From positions 248,001 to 312,000 of the forward strand of contig NZ_JYFC01000003.1 of the NCBI RefSeq assembly GCF_000938265.1: 64,000 nucleotides of DNA, written 5' to 3'. The DNA comes from Agreia bicolorata. Its GTDB lineage: Bacteria; Actinomycetota; Actinomycetes; Actinomycetales; Microbacteriaceae. The notes under the pieces were generated by a model. It was given only the letters and a program-made list of their open reading frames with translations, searched no databases and was not told the origin of the DNA. Below are positions 7,638 to 16,059 of the stretch, in pieces. Made by a program: the position numbers and the translations under genes. Within the stretch, counting starts at the first letter, position 1. Every line of letters starts with the position of its first letter.

Positions 7638-9590
7638 CTACCAGATCGTGACGCGCTCCTCGGGAGCCAGCCAGAGAGCATCCGACTCGGTCACGTCGAA
7701 TGCGCCATAGAACTCATCGATGTTGCGCACGATCTGGTTGCAGCGGAACTCGTTGGGCGAGTGCGGGTCGATCGAGAGCAGACGAATGACCTCCTCATCG
7801 CGCGACTTCTGCTGCCAGGCCTGCGCCCACGACAAGAAGAAGCGCTGCACGCCGGTAAGCCCGTCGATCACCGGCGGCTCCTGGCCGTCGAGCGAAAGAA
7901 GGTACGCGTCCCACGCGATGCTCAGGCCGCCCAGATCGCCGATGTTCTCGCCGATCGTCAGCGCGCCGTTCACGTGCTGGTCGGGAACCTGCGCGGGAGC
8001 GAGTGCGTTGTACTGATCGATGAGCGACGAAGTGCGCTTCTCGAACGCCTCGCGGTCGGCCTCCGTCCACCAGTCGGTGAGGCGGCCGTCGCCGTCGAAG
8101 CGCGAGCCCTGGTCGTCGAATCCGTGCCCGATCTCGTGGCCGATGACCGCGCCGATCGCGCCATAGTTCGCCGCGGCATCCCGGCTCTCGTCGAAGAACG
8201 GGTACTGCAGGATGGCGGCCGGAAAGACGATCTCGTTGAAGCCGGGGTTGTAATAGGCGTTGATGGTCTGCGGCGTCATGAACCACTCGTCGCGGTCGAG
8301 CGGCTTGCCGATCTTGCCCAGCTCGCGCTGGAACTCGAACTCGCTGGTCGCCCTGATATTGCCAGCGAGGTCGCCGGCGTCGATGACGAGACTGGAGTAG
8401 TCCCTCCATTTCACCGGGAAGCCGATCTTGGGCGTGAACTTGTCGAGCTTGTCGAGTGCCCGCTCGCGCGTGGCGGGCGTCATCCACTCGAGGTCGGTGA
8501 TGGATGCCCGATACGCCTCGATGAGATTGGCGACCAGCACATCCATGGCCGCCTTGGCCGTCGGCGGAAAGTGGCGGTCGACGTAGATGCGTCCGACAGC
8601 CTCGCCCATAGCGCCCTCGACGAGAGAAACGCCGCGCTTCCAGCGGGCACGCATGGTCGGCGTTCCCGTGAGGGTGCGGCCGTAGAAGTCGAAGTTCTCG
8701 TTCACGAATGCGGCCGGCAGATAGGCAGCAGCGCCATGCACGACCTGCCACGACAGCCAGTCGCGCCAGGCATCGAGCCGGTCTTCGGTGAGCAGCTCGG
8801 CGATGCCCGACACGAACGACGGCTCACGCACGACGAGCTCGTCGAAGACGCCCTCGGGCGCGCCGAGCGCGGTGCGCCACAGCTCGAGGTCGACAGACGG
8901 GGCCGACGCCGTGAAGTCGCTCCAGCTGACGAGGTTGTATGTGGCATGCGCATCGCGGGTGCGCACGTTGTCCCAGTGCGTGGCGGCGATCGCCGTCTCG
9001 AGGTCGAAGACGCGCTGGGCGCGGGCCGCGGGCTCCGAGAGACCCGCGAGCGCCAGCATCCGCTCGATGTGACCGAGGTAGGCGGTGCGGATGTCGGCGA
9101 ACTTCTCTTCGCGGAAGTAGCTCTCGTCGGGCAGCGAAATGCCGCCCTGCTCGAGAAACACGAGGTAGCGCTCGGGGTTGCCCGGGTCGTTGTCGACGAA
9201 CAGACGGAAGAAGCCGCCCACGCCCTGCCGCTCGAGGTGCGCGGCCGTCTCGAGCAGCTCGCGCACGCTCGAAAGACGCGCGACGTCAGCGAGCTGCGCC
9301 TCGATCGGAGTGGTACCCAGCTCTTCGACGCGCTCCTCGTCGAGGAAGCTCGCGTAGAGGTCGCCGAAGGTGCGCTCCTCGGTGCCGGGCTCCGCGCCCT
9401 GCGCCTCGATGATGATGTCGCGCACGGCCTTCTCGGCCTCTTCGTGCAGCTGGTAGAACGAGCCGTCGCGGGCGCGGTCGTCAGGGATGACCGTTCGGGC
9501 GATCCACTTGCCGTTGACGTACCTGAAAAGGTCGTCCTGGGGGCGGATGGAGGGGTCGAGTTCGTTCAGATCGATGCCGGAAGTCGTCAT
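7638..9590 (-). CDS. pepO: M13-family zinc metallopeptidase (PepO/neprilysin-like)
   Basis: 650 residues, typical for bacterial M13 oligoendopeptidases. The zinc motif is H485-E486-I-G-H489 (VIGHEIGHGFDDQG); the third ligand and second motif lie in ENIGDLGGLSIAWDAY; the N-terminal M13 domain includes DLFRYVNGKWI and the substrate-binding NAYYNPGFNEIVFPAAILQ block. There is no signal peptide, so it acts in the cytoplasm. The stop is 9 nt from the convergent MarR stop. A TAGTCT box whose TAG is the upstream Doc stop lies 6 nt before the ATG. Confidence 0.95.
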   Translation of the reverse strand: MTTSGIDLNELDPSIRPQDDLFRYVNGKWIARTVIPDDRARDGSFYQLHEEAEKAVRDIIIEAQGAEPGTEERTFGDLYASFLDEERVEELGTTPIEAQLADVARLSSVRELLETAAHLERQGVGGFFRLFVDNDPGNPERYLVFLEQGGISLPDESYFREEKFADIRTAYLGHIERMLALAGLSEPAARAQRVFDLETAIAATHWDNVRTRDAHATYNLVSWSDFTASAPSVDLELWRTALGAPEGVFDELVVREPSFVSGIAELLTEDRLDAWRDWLSWQVVHGAAAYLPAAFVNENFDFYGRTLTGTPTMRARWKRGVSLVEGAMGEAVGRIYVDRHFPPTAKAAMDVLVANLIEAYRASITDLEWMTPATRERALDKLDKFTPKIGFPVKWRDYSSLVIDAGDLAGNIRATSEFEFQRELGKIGKPLDRDEWFMTPQTINAYYNPGFNEIVFPAAILQYPFFDESRDAAANYGAIGAVIGHEIGHGFDDQGSRFDGDGRLTDWWTEADREAFEKRTSSLIDQYNALAPAQVPDQHVNGALTIGENIGDLGGLSIAWDAYLLSLDGQEPPVIDGLTGVQRFFLSWAQAWQQKSRDEEVIRLLSIDPHSPNEFRCNQIVRNIDEFYGAFDVTESDALWLAPEERVTIW

Positions 9591-9596
9591 CCCTCC

Positions 9597-9602
9597 AGAC
9601 TA
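9597..9602 (-). promoter_or_regulatory. -10 box (TAGTCT) for M13 peptidase gene
   Basis: On the minus strand TAGTCT is followed by GGAGGG and then ATG. The GGAGGG touches the start codon and is too close to act as a normal Shine-Dalgarno, so a leaderless start is more likely. The TAG is also the stop codon of the doc gene. Confidence 0.45.
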
Positions 9603-9977
9603 CCGATGGGTGCTGCCACGCTCGATTGTCGCGGCGATTTCATTGACTTCGTCGAGGGTGCCGGATGCGATGGCCACGATCAACTCGTAGGCTTCGTCGT
9701 TCGTCCACGTGAGCCGACGCCCGTTCATTCCGAGAAATGCGATCAGCGCAGACAGGCTGAGGCGTTTGTTGCCATCAACGAGTCCATGATTTCTAGCGAG
9801 CGAGTGCACAAGGGCAGCAGCCTTGAGTGGCAGCGTCGGGTAGGCGTCCTGCCCGAAGGCACTGGCCTGCGGACGCGCCAGAGCCGACTCGAGCAAGCCA
9901 TGGTCACGAATCAGAACGTCGGGGCCGATCGCACGCTCGGCAACATAAAGCAGTTCGTCGAGGCGGAGATAGATCAC
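9600..9977 (-). CDS. doc: Doc/Fic-type toxin
   Basis: 125 residues from a GTG whose TG is shared with the antitoxin's TGA stop (GTGA). The Fic core is HGLVDGNKRLSLSALIAFLG: a catalytic His, acidic residue and GNKR, with Lys at the position that is Gly in AMPylating Fic proteins. Lys here is typical of Doc, which phosphorylates EF-Tu and stops translation. The N-terminal VIYLRLDELLYVAERAIGPD matches Doc openings. Coupling to the upstream DNA-binding antitoxin completes a type II toxin-antitoxin pair. Confidence 0.88.
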   Translation of the reverse strand: MIYLRLDELLYVAERAIGPDVLIRDHGLLESALARPQASAFGQDAYPTLPLKAAALVHSLARNHGLVDGNKRLSLSALIAFLGMNGRRLTWTNDEAYELIVAIASGTLDEVNEIAATIERGSTHR

Positions 9978-10177
9978 TTGCCGAGGCGTTCGAGCGCCTC
10001 GGCGTAACGAGGCAGCTCTGCATCGAGCACGTTCTCGAGCAGATCGCGTCGACTGTGATTCTCGACGTATTCGCGTACGGCCTGCTTCGCCACGTCTTGC
10101 ATCGAGCGCGACTCGAATGCCGCGCGCCGACGGAGAGCGTCGGCTTCGTCGTCTGAGAGTCGGAGGGTCATGGGCAT
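9974..10177 (-). CDS. Ribbon-helix-helix type antitoxin for Doc
   Basis: 67 residues. MPMTLRLSDDEADALRRRAA is a ribbon-helix-helix start (short strand then helix), followed by MQDVAKQAVREYVENHSRR and a C-terminal segment (LLENVLDAELPRYAEALERL) likely to bind the toxin. It precedes and overlaps doc, the normal antitoxin-first order. It is not a classic Phd sequence. Probably autoregulates through the palindrome at 10186-10203. Confidence 0.82.
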   Translation of the reverse strand: MPMTLRLSDDEADALRRRAAFESRSMQDVAKQAVREYVENHSRRDLLENVLDAELPRYAEALERLGK

Positions 10178-10183
10178 GCAATT

Positions 10184-10203
10184 ACGGTATCACCGGTGAC
10201 ACC
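10184..10203 (-). promoter_or_regulatory. Toxin-antitoxin operator and -10 box
   Basis: An 18-bp near-perfect palindrome at 10186-10203 (core TCACCGGTGA, one mismatched pair) lies just upstream of the antitoxin. On the minus strand TACCGT (10189-10184), 6 nt before the ATG at 10177, fits a leaderless -10 box and overlaps the palindrome edge, so a bound antitoxin would occlude the polymerase. Confidence 0.65.
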
Positions 10204-10296
10204 ATGGCGCGACAGGTGCTCCGACTCAGGAAAAGCCTGATTCCGGCGTGCGACGGTGGCGGCTAAAGCAGGTTTCTCCTGAATACGAGCGCGCCC

Positions 10297-10302
10297 TACG
10301 CT
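10297..10302 (+). promoter_or_regulatory. -10 box (TACGCT), leaderless-type, for MATE gene
   Basis: TACGCT ends 7 nt before the GTG at 10310; no Shine-Dalgarno sequence is present before that start. Confidence 0.45.
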
Positions 10303-10309
10303 TGCAACC

Positions 10310-11623
10310 GTGAAGGCTCTGGATCGCGACATTCTGCGCCTCGCCGTTCCCGCCCTCGGAGCCCTCGTCGCCGAGCCGCTGTTTCTGCTCACCGACACCG
10401 CCCTCGTCGGGCACCTCGGCGAGACCCCGCTCGCCGGCCTCAGCATCGCGAGCGCCCTGCTGCAGACGGCGATCGGCCTGCTGATCTTTCTCGCCTACGC
10501 CACAACACCCGCAGTTGCGCGCCGGCTCGGCGCCGGCGACAGACCCGGCGCTATCCGAGCCGGCATCGACGGCCTATGGCTCGCGCTGCTGCTCGGAATC
10601 GTGCTCGTCGCGGTCGGCATTGTCGCCGCCCGGCCTCTTGTTCAGCTCTTCGGCGCAACCGCCGCGGTCGAGGAGCAGGCGGTCATCTACCTCACCGTCT
10701 CGCTGGCCGGACTCCCTGCGATGCTGCTGGTGATCGCGGCCACGGGGTTGCTGCGCGGGCTGCAGGATACGAAGACTCCGCTTGTCGTCGCGGTCAGCGG
10801 CTTCGCGGCGAACGCCGGGCTCAATGCGCTCTTCATCTACGGCTTCGGCGCGGGCATCGCCGGCTCCGCCGCGGGCACGGTCGTGGCCCAGTGGGCCATG
10901 GCCGCCGTGTATCTCGTGATCGCCGTGCGGGCATCGCGCAGCAACGGCGTCAGCTTGCGGCCCGGACTCGCGGGAGTGACCGGTGCCGCGGCATCCGGCG
11001 GCTGGCTGTTTCTGCGCACCGCAAGCCTGCGGGCGGCCCTGCTGGCGACGGTCGTCGTCGCATCCGATCTCGGGGTCGTCGAGCTGGCGACCTTCCAGAT
11101 CGCGTCGACGCTGTTCTTCACTCTGGCGTTCATCCTCGATGCCCTCGCGATCGCGGGGCAGGCGCTGGTCGGCCACGGCCTCGGGGCCGAGGATGCGCCG
11201 CGCGTGCGAGGCGTGATGCGCCGGCTCGTGTGGTGGGGCATCGGGGCGGGCGTCGTGCTCGGGTTGGGACTCGCCGCGCTCTCGCCGGTGCTCGGCCCGG
11301 TCTTCTCCTCGAGCCGCGACGTGCAGCAGGCGCTCCTCGTGGTCGTGCTGGTGATGGCGATCGGAGTTCCGCTCGCCGGCTACGTCTTCGTTCTCGACGG
11401 GGTGCTGATCGGCGCGGGCGACGCCCGCTACCTCGCCCTCGCCGGGCTCGGCACGGTGGTGATCTACGCGCCGCTGCTCATCGGGGTCTGGATGTTCGGC
11501 CCCGACGGCACCGCCGGTCTCGTCTGGCTGTGGCTGGCCTTCGGCTTCGGCTATATGAGCGCCCGCGCCCTGACGCTGGGCCTGCGCGCCCGGGGAACTG
11601 CTTGGATGCGAACCGGCGGTTAG
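10310..11623 (+). CDS. MATE-family efflux transporter (DinF-like)
   Basis: 437 residues, about 12 hydrophobic segments in two repeated halves, the MATE architecture. The first half has ALGALVAEPLFLLTDTALVG; the second starts near LRAALLATVVVASDLGVVELATFQ. MATE proteins export cationic drugs or metabolites in exchange for H+ or Na+; the substrate here cannot be read. The GTG at 10310 is chosen because of a -10 box at leaderless spacing. The epimerase gene begins 31 nt after its stop with its own ribosome-binding site. Confidence 0.92.
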   Translation: MKALDRDILRLAVPALGALVAEPLFLLTDTALVGHLGETPLAGLSIASALLQTAIGLLIFLAYATTPAVARRLGAGDRPGAIRAGIDGLWLALLLGIVLVAVGIVAARPLVQLFGATAAVEEQAVIYLTVSLAGLPAMLLVIAATGLLRGLQDTKTPLVVAVSGFAANAGLNALFIYGFGAGIAGSAAGTVVAQWAMAAVYLVIAVRASRSNGVSLRPGLAGVTGAAASGGWLFLRTASLRAALLATVVVASDLGVVELATFQIASTLFFTLAFILDALAIAGQALVGHGLGAEDAPRVRGVMRRLVWWGIGAGVVLGLGLAALSPVLGPVFSSSRDVQQALLVVVLVMAIGVPLAGYVFVLDGVLIGAGDARYLALAGLGTVVIYAPLLIGVWMFGPDGTAGLVWLWLAFGFGYMSARALTLGLRARGTAWMRTGG

Positions 11624-11653
11624 GCTGAGCTTCCACATCTTGGAGGTCACCAC

Positions 11654-12715
11654 ATGCCGCATCTGCTCGTCACCGGCGGCGCCGGGTTCATCGGCAGCGA
11701 GATCGTGCGCCAGGCGCTGGATGCCGGCTACGCCGTGCGCATCCTCGATTCGCTGCGGGCCGACGTTCACGAAACGGCCCCCGCACTCGACGAGCGTGCG
11801 GAGTTCGTATTCGGCGACGTGCGCGATGAGGAGACTGTGACGCGCTCGCTCGAGGGCATCGACGCCGTGTGCCACCAGGCAGGCAAGGTGGGGCTCGGAG
11901 TGGACTTCTACGACGCCCCCGACTACGTCTCATCGAACGAACTGGGCACCGCGGTGCTGCTGTCGGCCATGACCCGCGCGGGCATCGATCGCTTCGTCGT
12001 GGCTTCGTCGATGGTGGTCTACGGAGAAGGCAGCTACCGCAATGAGGCCGGCGAGAACGTGAGGCCGCCCGCCCGCGCGGTCGCCGACCTCGAGGCCGGC
12101 CGCTTCGAGCCACTCGACCCTGCCAGCCAAACCGCGCTCATTCCCGAGCTCATTGCCGAGAACGCGCCGCTCGATCCGCGCAACGTCTACGCGTCGACGA
12201 AGCTGGGCCAGGAGCACCTCGCCGCATCGTGGGCGCGTTCGGCCGGCGGACGGGCCATCGCGTTGCGCTATCACAACGTCTACGGGCCGGGCATGCCGCA
12301 GAACACCCCCTACGCCGGAGTCGCCTCCCTGTTCCGCTCGGCGCTCGCCCGCGGCGAGGCTCCACGAGTCTTCGAAGACGGTGCTCAGCGGCGGGACTTC
12401 GTGCACGTGAGCGACGTGGCGGCGGCGAACCTCGCGGCCCTCGACGCGACGGCCTCCGTCGAGTCGTCATCGTTCGCGGCCTACAACGTGGGCAGCGGCG
12501 TCGTGCACACCATCGGCGACATGGCCGCCGCGATCGCCCGTGCGTCCAACGGCGCCGAGCCCGTCGTCACGGGCGAGTTCCGGCTCGGCGACGTGCGGCA
12601 CATCACCGCGTCGAGCGAGAAGATCGCCCGCGAGCTCGGCTGGCGCGCAGCCGTCGACTTCGACGACGGGATGGCCGAGTTCGCCACGGCCCCCTTGCGC
12701 GCGGCCGCATCGTGA
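11654..12715 (+). CDS. NAD-dependent epimerase/dehydratase (extended SDR)
   Basis: 353 residues. The nucleotide-binding motif is VTGGAGFIGS at residues 6-15, and the catalytic YxxxK is YASTKLGQEH near residue 178, with a matching SSMVVYGEG block before it. RDFVHVSDVA is typical of sugar-nucleotide epimerases (UDP-galactose/GDP-mannose group). A strong ribosome-binding site (GGAGG, 11642-11646) precedes the ATG. Its stop overlaps the start of the GT2 gene, so the two enzymes probably act in one glycan or glycolipid pathway. Confidence 0.9.
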   Translation: MPHLLVTGGAGFIGSEIVRQALDAGYAVRILDSLRADVHETAPALDERAEFVFGDVRDEETVTRSLEGIDAVCHQAGKVGLGVDFYDAPDYVSSNELGTAVLLSAMTRAGIDRFVVASSMVVYGEGSYRNEAGENVRPPARAVADLEAGRFEPLDPASQTALIPELIAENAPLDPRNVYASTKLGQEHLAASWARSAGGRAIALRYHNVYGPGMPQNTPYAGVASLFRSALARGEAPRVFEDGAQRRDFVHVSDVAAANLAALDATASVESSSFAAYNVGSGVVHTIGDMAAAIARASNGAEPVVTGEFRLGDVRHITASSEKIARELGWRAAVDFDDGMAEFATAPLRAAAS

Positions 12716-13389
12716 CCGACGCCGCGCTCGTCGACGTCGTACTGCCCTGCCTTAACGAGGCCGAGGCACTGCCCTGGGTGTTGTCGCGCCTGCCCGAGGG
12801 TTACCGCGCGATCGTGGTCGACAACGGCTCGACGGATGCCTCGGCCGACATCGCGCGCGCGGCCGGCGCCACGGTGGTCGCCGAGTCGCGGCGAGGCTTC
12901 GGGGCCGCAGCCCACGCTGGGCTGCTCTCCGCCACCGCGCCGATCGTGGCGTTCTGCGACGCCGACGCATCCATGGACCCGGCCCAGCTGCCGACCCTCG
13001 TCGAGCGGATCACGGCCGACCGAGCCGACCTCGTGCTCGGCCGCCGCATCCCGACCACGGCAGGGGCCTGGCCCCTGCACGCGCGCTTCGCTAACCGCGC
13101 TCTCTCATTTCTCATCAAGCGCCGGGCACACATCGCGATCAAGGATCTCGGGCCCATGCGAGCGGCTCGCCGCGAAGGCCTGCTGTCTCTCGACTTGCAG
13201 GATCGCCGAAGCGGCTATCCCCTCGAAATGCTGCTGAAGGCATCCGCCGCCGGCTGGCGCATTCAGGAACTCGACACTCCCTACAGCCCGCGCGTCGGCC
13301 GCTCGAAAGTCACCGGCACGATCCGCGGCACCTACATCGCCGTCAAGGACATGTCGAAGCTGCTGCGCGAGGTGAAGAGCGCAGGCTGA
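12712..13389 (+). CDS. Family 2 glycosyltransferase (DPM1-like)
   Basis: 225 residues starting at a GTG that overlaps the epimerase TGA (GTGA), so translation is coupled. GT-A fold marks: VVLPCLNEAEALPWVL, VVDNGSTDASADIARAAGA, and the metal-binding FCDADASMDP. The size and lack of membrane helices resemble stand-alone polyprenyl-phosphate sugar transferases. It may use the nucleotide sugar made by the upstream epimerase. Its stop is convergent with the transporter gene at 13432. Confidence 0.9.
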   Translation: MTDAALVDVVLPCLNEAEALPWVLSRLPEGYRAIVVDNGSTDASADIARAAGATVVAESRRGFGAAAHAGLLSATAPIVAFCDADASMDPAQLPTLVERITADRADLVLGRRIPTTAGAWPLHARFANRALSFLIKRRAHIAIKDLGPMRAARREGLLSLDLQDRRSGYPLEMLLKASAAGWRIQELDTPYSPRVGRSKVTGTIRGTYIAVKDMSKLLREVKSAG

Positions 13390-13431
13390 TGCAGTGCTCA
13401 GCATCCGCTCGTTTGTACCCCATAGTCGGCG

Positions 13432-14751
13432 TCAGCCGCCTAGAACGAAGTTCGAGATGAGTCTGAGCGAGAGTCCCAACACGGCGAGGAGACCGATCGC
13501 CCCGAACAGGTTCTGCCACCATCTATTGCGCAGCGCACCCATCAGGCTCTTGTGATTGGCCATGACGACAATCAGCGCCGCGAGCAGCGGAGCAACAAGA
13601 ATCGTGAGGGCTTGTGCCGTCACGATCAATTGCACGGGAGCGGCCTGGAAGAGCACGGTGATGATCAGGCCGAAAGCCAGAATGCCACCACTGATGAGCT
13701 TCTGCGTGCCCGAGGTGCGCGTGCCTTCGCCGCGGCGGTTGAGGGCGTCGGAGAGCATCGTGCCGCCGGCTGTCGAGTTCGCAATCATGGCCGAGAAGGC
13801 CGCGCCGGTGAAGCCGATGGCGAAGATCGCAGTGCCGACCGGTCCGGCGAGGGGCTCGAAAATACTGCCGAGCTGAGCCATCGTGGTGGCCGCCTGACCG
13901 GTGGCGCCGATCACCGAGGCAGCGACGACTATAACGAGCGCGGTCATGATGCCGGGCGCCACAATGCCGGGAATGGTGTCGACCATGGTGATGTCGCGGT
14001 AGTCCGCCGCGCTGCGGGCTCGCTCCTTCGTGCCGTACGAAGTGTAGAACGCGGCGTTGATGGAGAAGTTCGTTCCGACGAGGGCGATCACGAGCAACCA
14101 GGCGTCACTCGGAACGCTGGGAACGAGCCCGGATGCCGCAGCCGCCCAGTCGGGATTCGCGATGAACGCGGTGGTCACGAAGGCAATGGCCATGATGGCA
14201 ACCATCGCGATGAGCACCTTCTCGATCACTCGATAGACGTTCTTGACCAGAAGGATCGAGGCGACCAGAAGCGTGCAGATGATCGTCCACATCACCGGAG
14301 ATCCGCCGAAGAGCATCGAGGCGCCGAGTCCGACTCCCACGGCGTTGCCAACGGAGAAGCAGAGAGTCACGAGAAAGACGCCGAATCCCGCGACCACTCC
14401 CACGGTCTTGCCGAGATGATCTTTGATCGACTGGATCAGTGAAACGGGCGAGACGATACCGAGTCGCACGCTCATGTCGGTCAGGAAGATCATCAGGATG
14501 GTCGACACGACGATCACCCAGATCAGGGTGTACTGATAGCCGCTTCTCGCCTGCACGGCAGTCGCGAGGTTGCCGGGGCCGAACTGCCACGCGCCGGCGA
14601 CGAACGCTGGGCCGATGAGGGCGAGCTGCTGCCAGAACGACCGCCGCTTGCGGCGGGAGTCGACGATGGCCTGCACCGAACTGGTGGAGAGGCGGCCGAA
14701 GCCGGTGCCGGGGGTGCGGGAGCTGGATCGGGTTCTCGTACGCTCACTCAT
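13432..14751 (-). CDS. Nramp-like transporter lacking canonical metal ligands
   Basis: 439 residues with about 11 membrane segments in the Nramp/SLC11 pattern. In helix 1 the family DPGN becomes GPGN (WQFGPGNLATAVQARSGYQY), and the helix 6 region that normally carries MPH reads VGTNFSINAAFYTSYGTKER. Both main metal-coordinating sites are thus changed. The gene sits with a DHDPS-family lyase and a LacI regulator, unusual for a metal transporter, so it may carry the lyase's organic substrate. AGGAGG lies 7 nt before the ATG. A hairpin (14915-14949) separates it from the upstream lyase gene. Confidence 0.82.
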   Translation of the reverse strand: MSERTRTRSSSRTPGTGFGRLSTSSVQAIVDSRRKRRSFWQQLALIGPAFVAGAWQFGPGNLATAVQARSGYQYTLIWVIVVSTILMIFLTDMSVRLGIVSPVSLIQSIKDHLGKTVGVVAGFGVFLVTLCFSVGNAVGVGLGASMLFGGSPVMWTIICTLLVASILLVKNVYRVIEKVLIAMVAIMAIAFVTTAFIANPDWAAAASGLVPSVPSDAWLLVIALVGTNFSINAAFYTSYGTKERARSAADYRDITMVDTIPGIVAPGIMTALVIVVAASVIGATGQAATTMAQLGSIFEPLAGPVGTAIFAIGFTGAAFSAMIANSTAGGTMLSDALNRRGEGTRTSGTQKLISGGILAFGLIITVLFQAAPVQLIVTAQALTILVAPLLAALIVVMANHKSLMGALRNRWWQNLFGAIGLLAVLGLSLRLISNFVLGG

Positions 14752-14914
14752 AGCGAGCCTCCTTCTGCGGGCACATCGTCCCGCCGCTAGTCTTCATTGA
14801 CTCTGGGCCCACGACAACGGTGTCGAGGCCCCGTGGCCGCGGCTGTGCGGCCGGCCGCCCGTGCGGCCGTGATGATGGCGATTCAGGACGCCTCCCGGTG
14901 TCCCCGGGGGCGAT

Positions 14915-14949
14915 GCCGGGCGCGGCTCCGCGAACGGGCCGCGCCCGGC
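14915..14949 (-). terminator. GC-rich hairpin after the DHDPS-family gene
   Basis: Perfect 12-bp arms (GCCGGGCGCGGC / GCCGCGCCCGGC) with an 11-nt loop begin 7 nt after the lyase stop codon. No T-tract follows, as is usual for actinobacterial terminators. It may end or attenuate the lyase transcript before the Nramp-like gene. Confidence 0.65.
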
Positions 14950-14956
14950 GGTGGGA

Positions 14957-15892
14957 TCAGACGGTGACACCAACCTTCTCGATTCCGGCCGACTCAAAGG
15001 CGGCGAAGATCTCGGCGTCGGCGCCCGGCGCGAGCGGCAGCAATGGGGTGCGCACCGTCGCGTGGTCGAGGATTCCGCGGTGCACGAGACCCCATTTCAG
15101 CGCCACGGTGCCTTCCATGTGCGAGCCGCGGTGGTAGACATTCTTCGTCACCGGCAGCAGGCGCTCATGGATGGCGTGGGCCGCGTCGTAGTCGTGGGCC
15201 CTGCCCGCTGCGATGAGATCCACGAGCAGTTCGGGCGCGATGTTGCCGTAGCCCACGAGCAGTCCGTCGACGTCGAACATCGTTGGCAACAGGTACTCGT
15301 CGTGACAGGAGAGGATCTGCAGATCGGGGTACGCCGCGCGCAAGGCCGGAATCTCCGTGTACCAGCGCTTCATGTTGCGCACACCGTTCTTGGTGGCGAA
15401 CACGCCCTCCTGACCTGCGATCTCCAGCTGCGTGTCGAGGTTGTACGTGGCCTTCGTGTTGTCGGGGTACTGGAACAGGATGAGGGGCAGCCCGCTCTCC
15501 TCATAGATGTCGGCATAACGGGTCTGGGGCGCGCCATCCTGGTAACCGAAGCGCAGCCATCCGTGCGACGGGTACACGAGCCCGGCGGATGCGCCGGCAT
15601 CCACGGCTCGCTTGGCCTCGAGGGCGGCGACCTTGTTGCCCTCACCGGTGATGCCGGCGACGATCGGGATGCGCGAATCAACCGCCTCGCGGAAGGCCGT
15701 GATGACGGCGAGTTGCTCATCCTGAGTGAGGAAGGTGCCTTCACCGGCGTGGCCGAGAACCGTGAGGCTTTTCACGCCCTCGATGGAGCCGAGCCAGGAA
15801 CCGAGCCGCTGAATGGCGTCGAAGTCGACGGTGCCGTCGGTGGTGAAAGGGGTAACGGGGGCGGGGTTGAGTCCGCGGAGGTCGAGCGTCAT
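14957..15892 (-). CDS. DHDPS/N-acetylneuraminate-lyase family aldolase or dehydratase
   Basis: 311 residues from the ATG at 15892, which has GAGGAAG before it; an upstream in-frame start at 15928 is less likely. This is the class I aldolase (beta/alpha)8 fold. The family GxxGE loop appears as VLGHAGEGTFLT, the active-site tyrosine in LILFQYPDNTKA, and the Schiff-base lysine in FATKNGVRN. The family includes dihydrodipicolinate synthase, sialate lyase and sugar-acid dehydratases. A LacI repressor next door and a strong repressible promoter point to catabolism rather than lysine synthesis. Confidence 0.88.
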   Translation of the reverse strand: MTLDLRGLNPAPVTPFTTDGTVDFDAIQRLGSWLGSIEGVKSLTVLGHAGEGTFLTQDEQLAVITAFREAVDSRIPIVAGITGEGNKVAALEAKRAVDAGASAGLVYPSHGWLRFGYQDGAPQTRYADIYEESGLPLILFQYPDNTKATYNLDTQLEIAGQEGVFATKNGVRNMKRWYTEIPALRAAYPDLQILSCHDEYLLPTMFDVDGLLVGYGNIAPELLVDLIAAGRAHDYDAAHAIHERLLPVTKNVYHRGSHMEGTVALKWGLVHRGILDHATVRTPLLPLAPGADAEIFAAFESAGIEKVGVTV

Positions 15893-15923
15893 GGCTTCCT
15901 CATCTCTCTTCGTTGAGTGGGTA

Positions 15924-15949
15924 TGCAATCGTTCTTAGGAACGTTTGCA
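15924..15949. promoter_or_regulatory. LacI-type operator, 26-bp palindrome
   Basis: Half-sites TGCAATCGTTC and GAACGTTTGCA face each other with only two mismatched pairs. The site covers the expected transcription start of the lyase gene (its -10 ends at 15949), so bound repressor would block initiation. It lies between the lyase and the divergent LacI gene, whose product is the likely ligand. Confidence 0.75.
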
Positions 15950-15977
15950 CGCTACGCTCGTTGCGACGTAGTGTCAA
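15949..15977 (-). promoter_or_regulatory. Sigma70-type promoter of the DHDPS-family gene
   Basis: On the minus strand TTGACA (15977-15972), a 17-bp spacer, then TAGCGT (15954-15949). The -35 is a perfect consensus. Transcription would start inside the LacI operator at about 15942. Confidence 0.7.
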
Positions 15978-16059
15978 GCAATGAGATTCGGAAACCGAGC
16001 ACAGCCCGGTACTATCGGAGGCGGCGGTCCGGGCCGCCGCTAAGTTCGCGAGGACGACG

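Noticed and set aside
7761-10007. 748-codon plus-strand open frame opposite the M13 peptidase
   Set aside because: The minus strand encodes a full M13 enzyme with HExxH. The plus frame is its third-position shadow.
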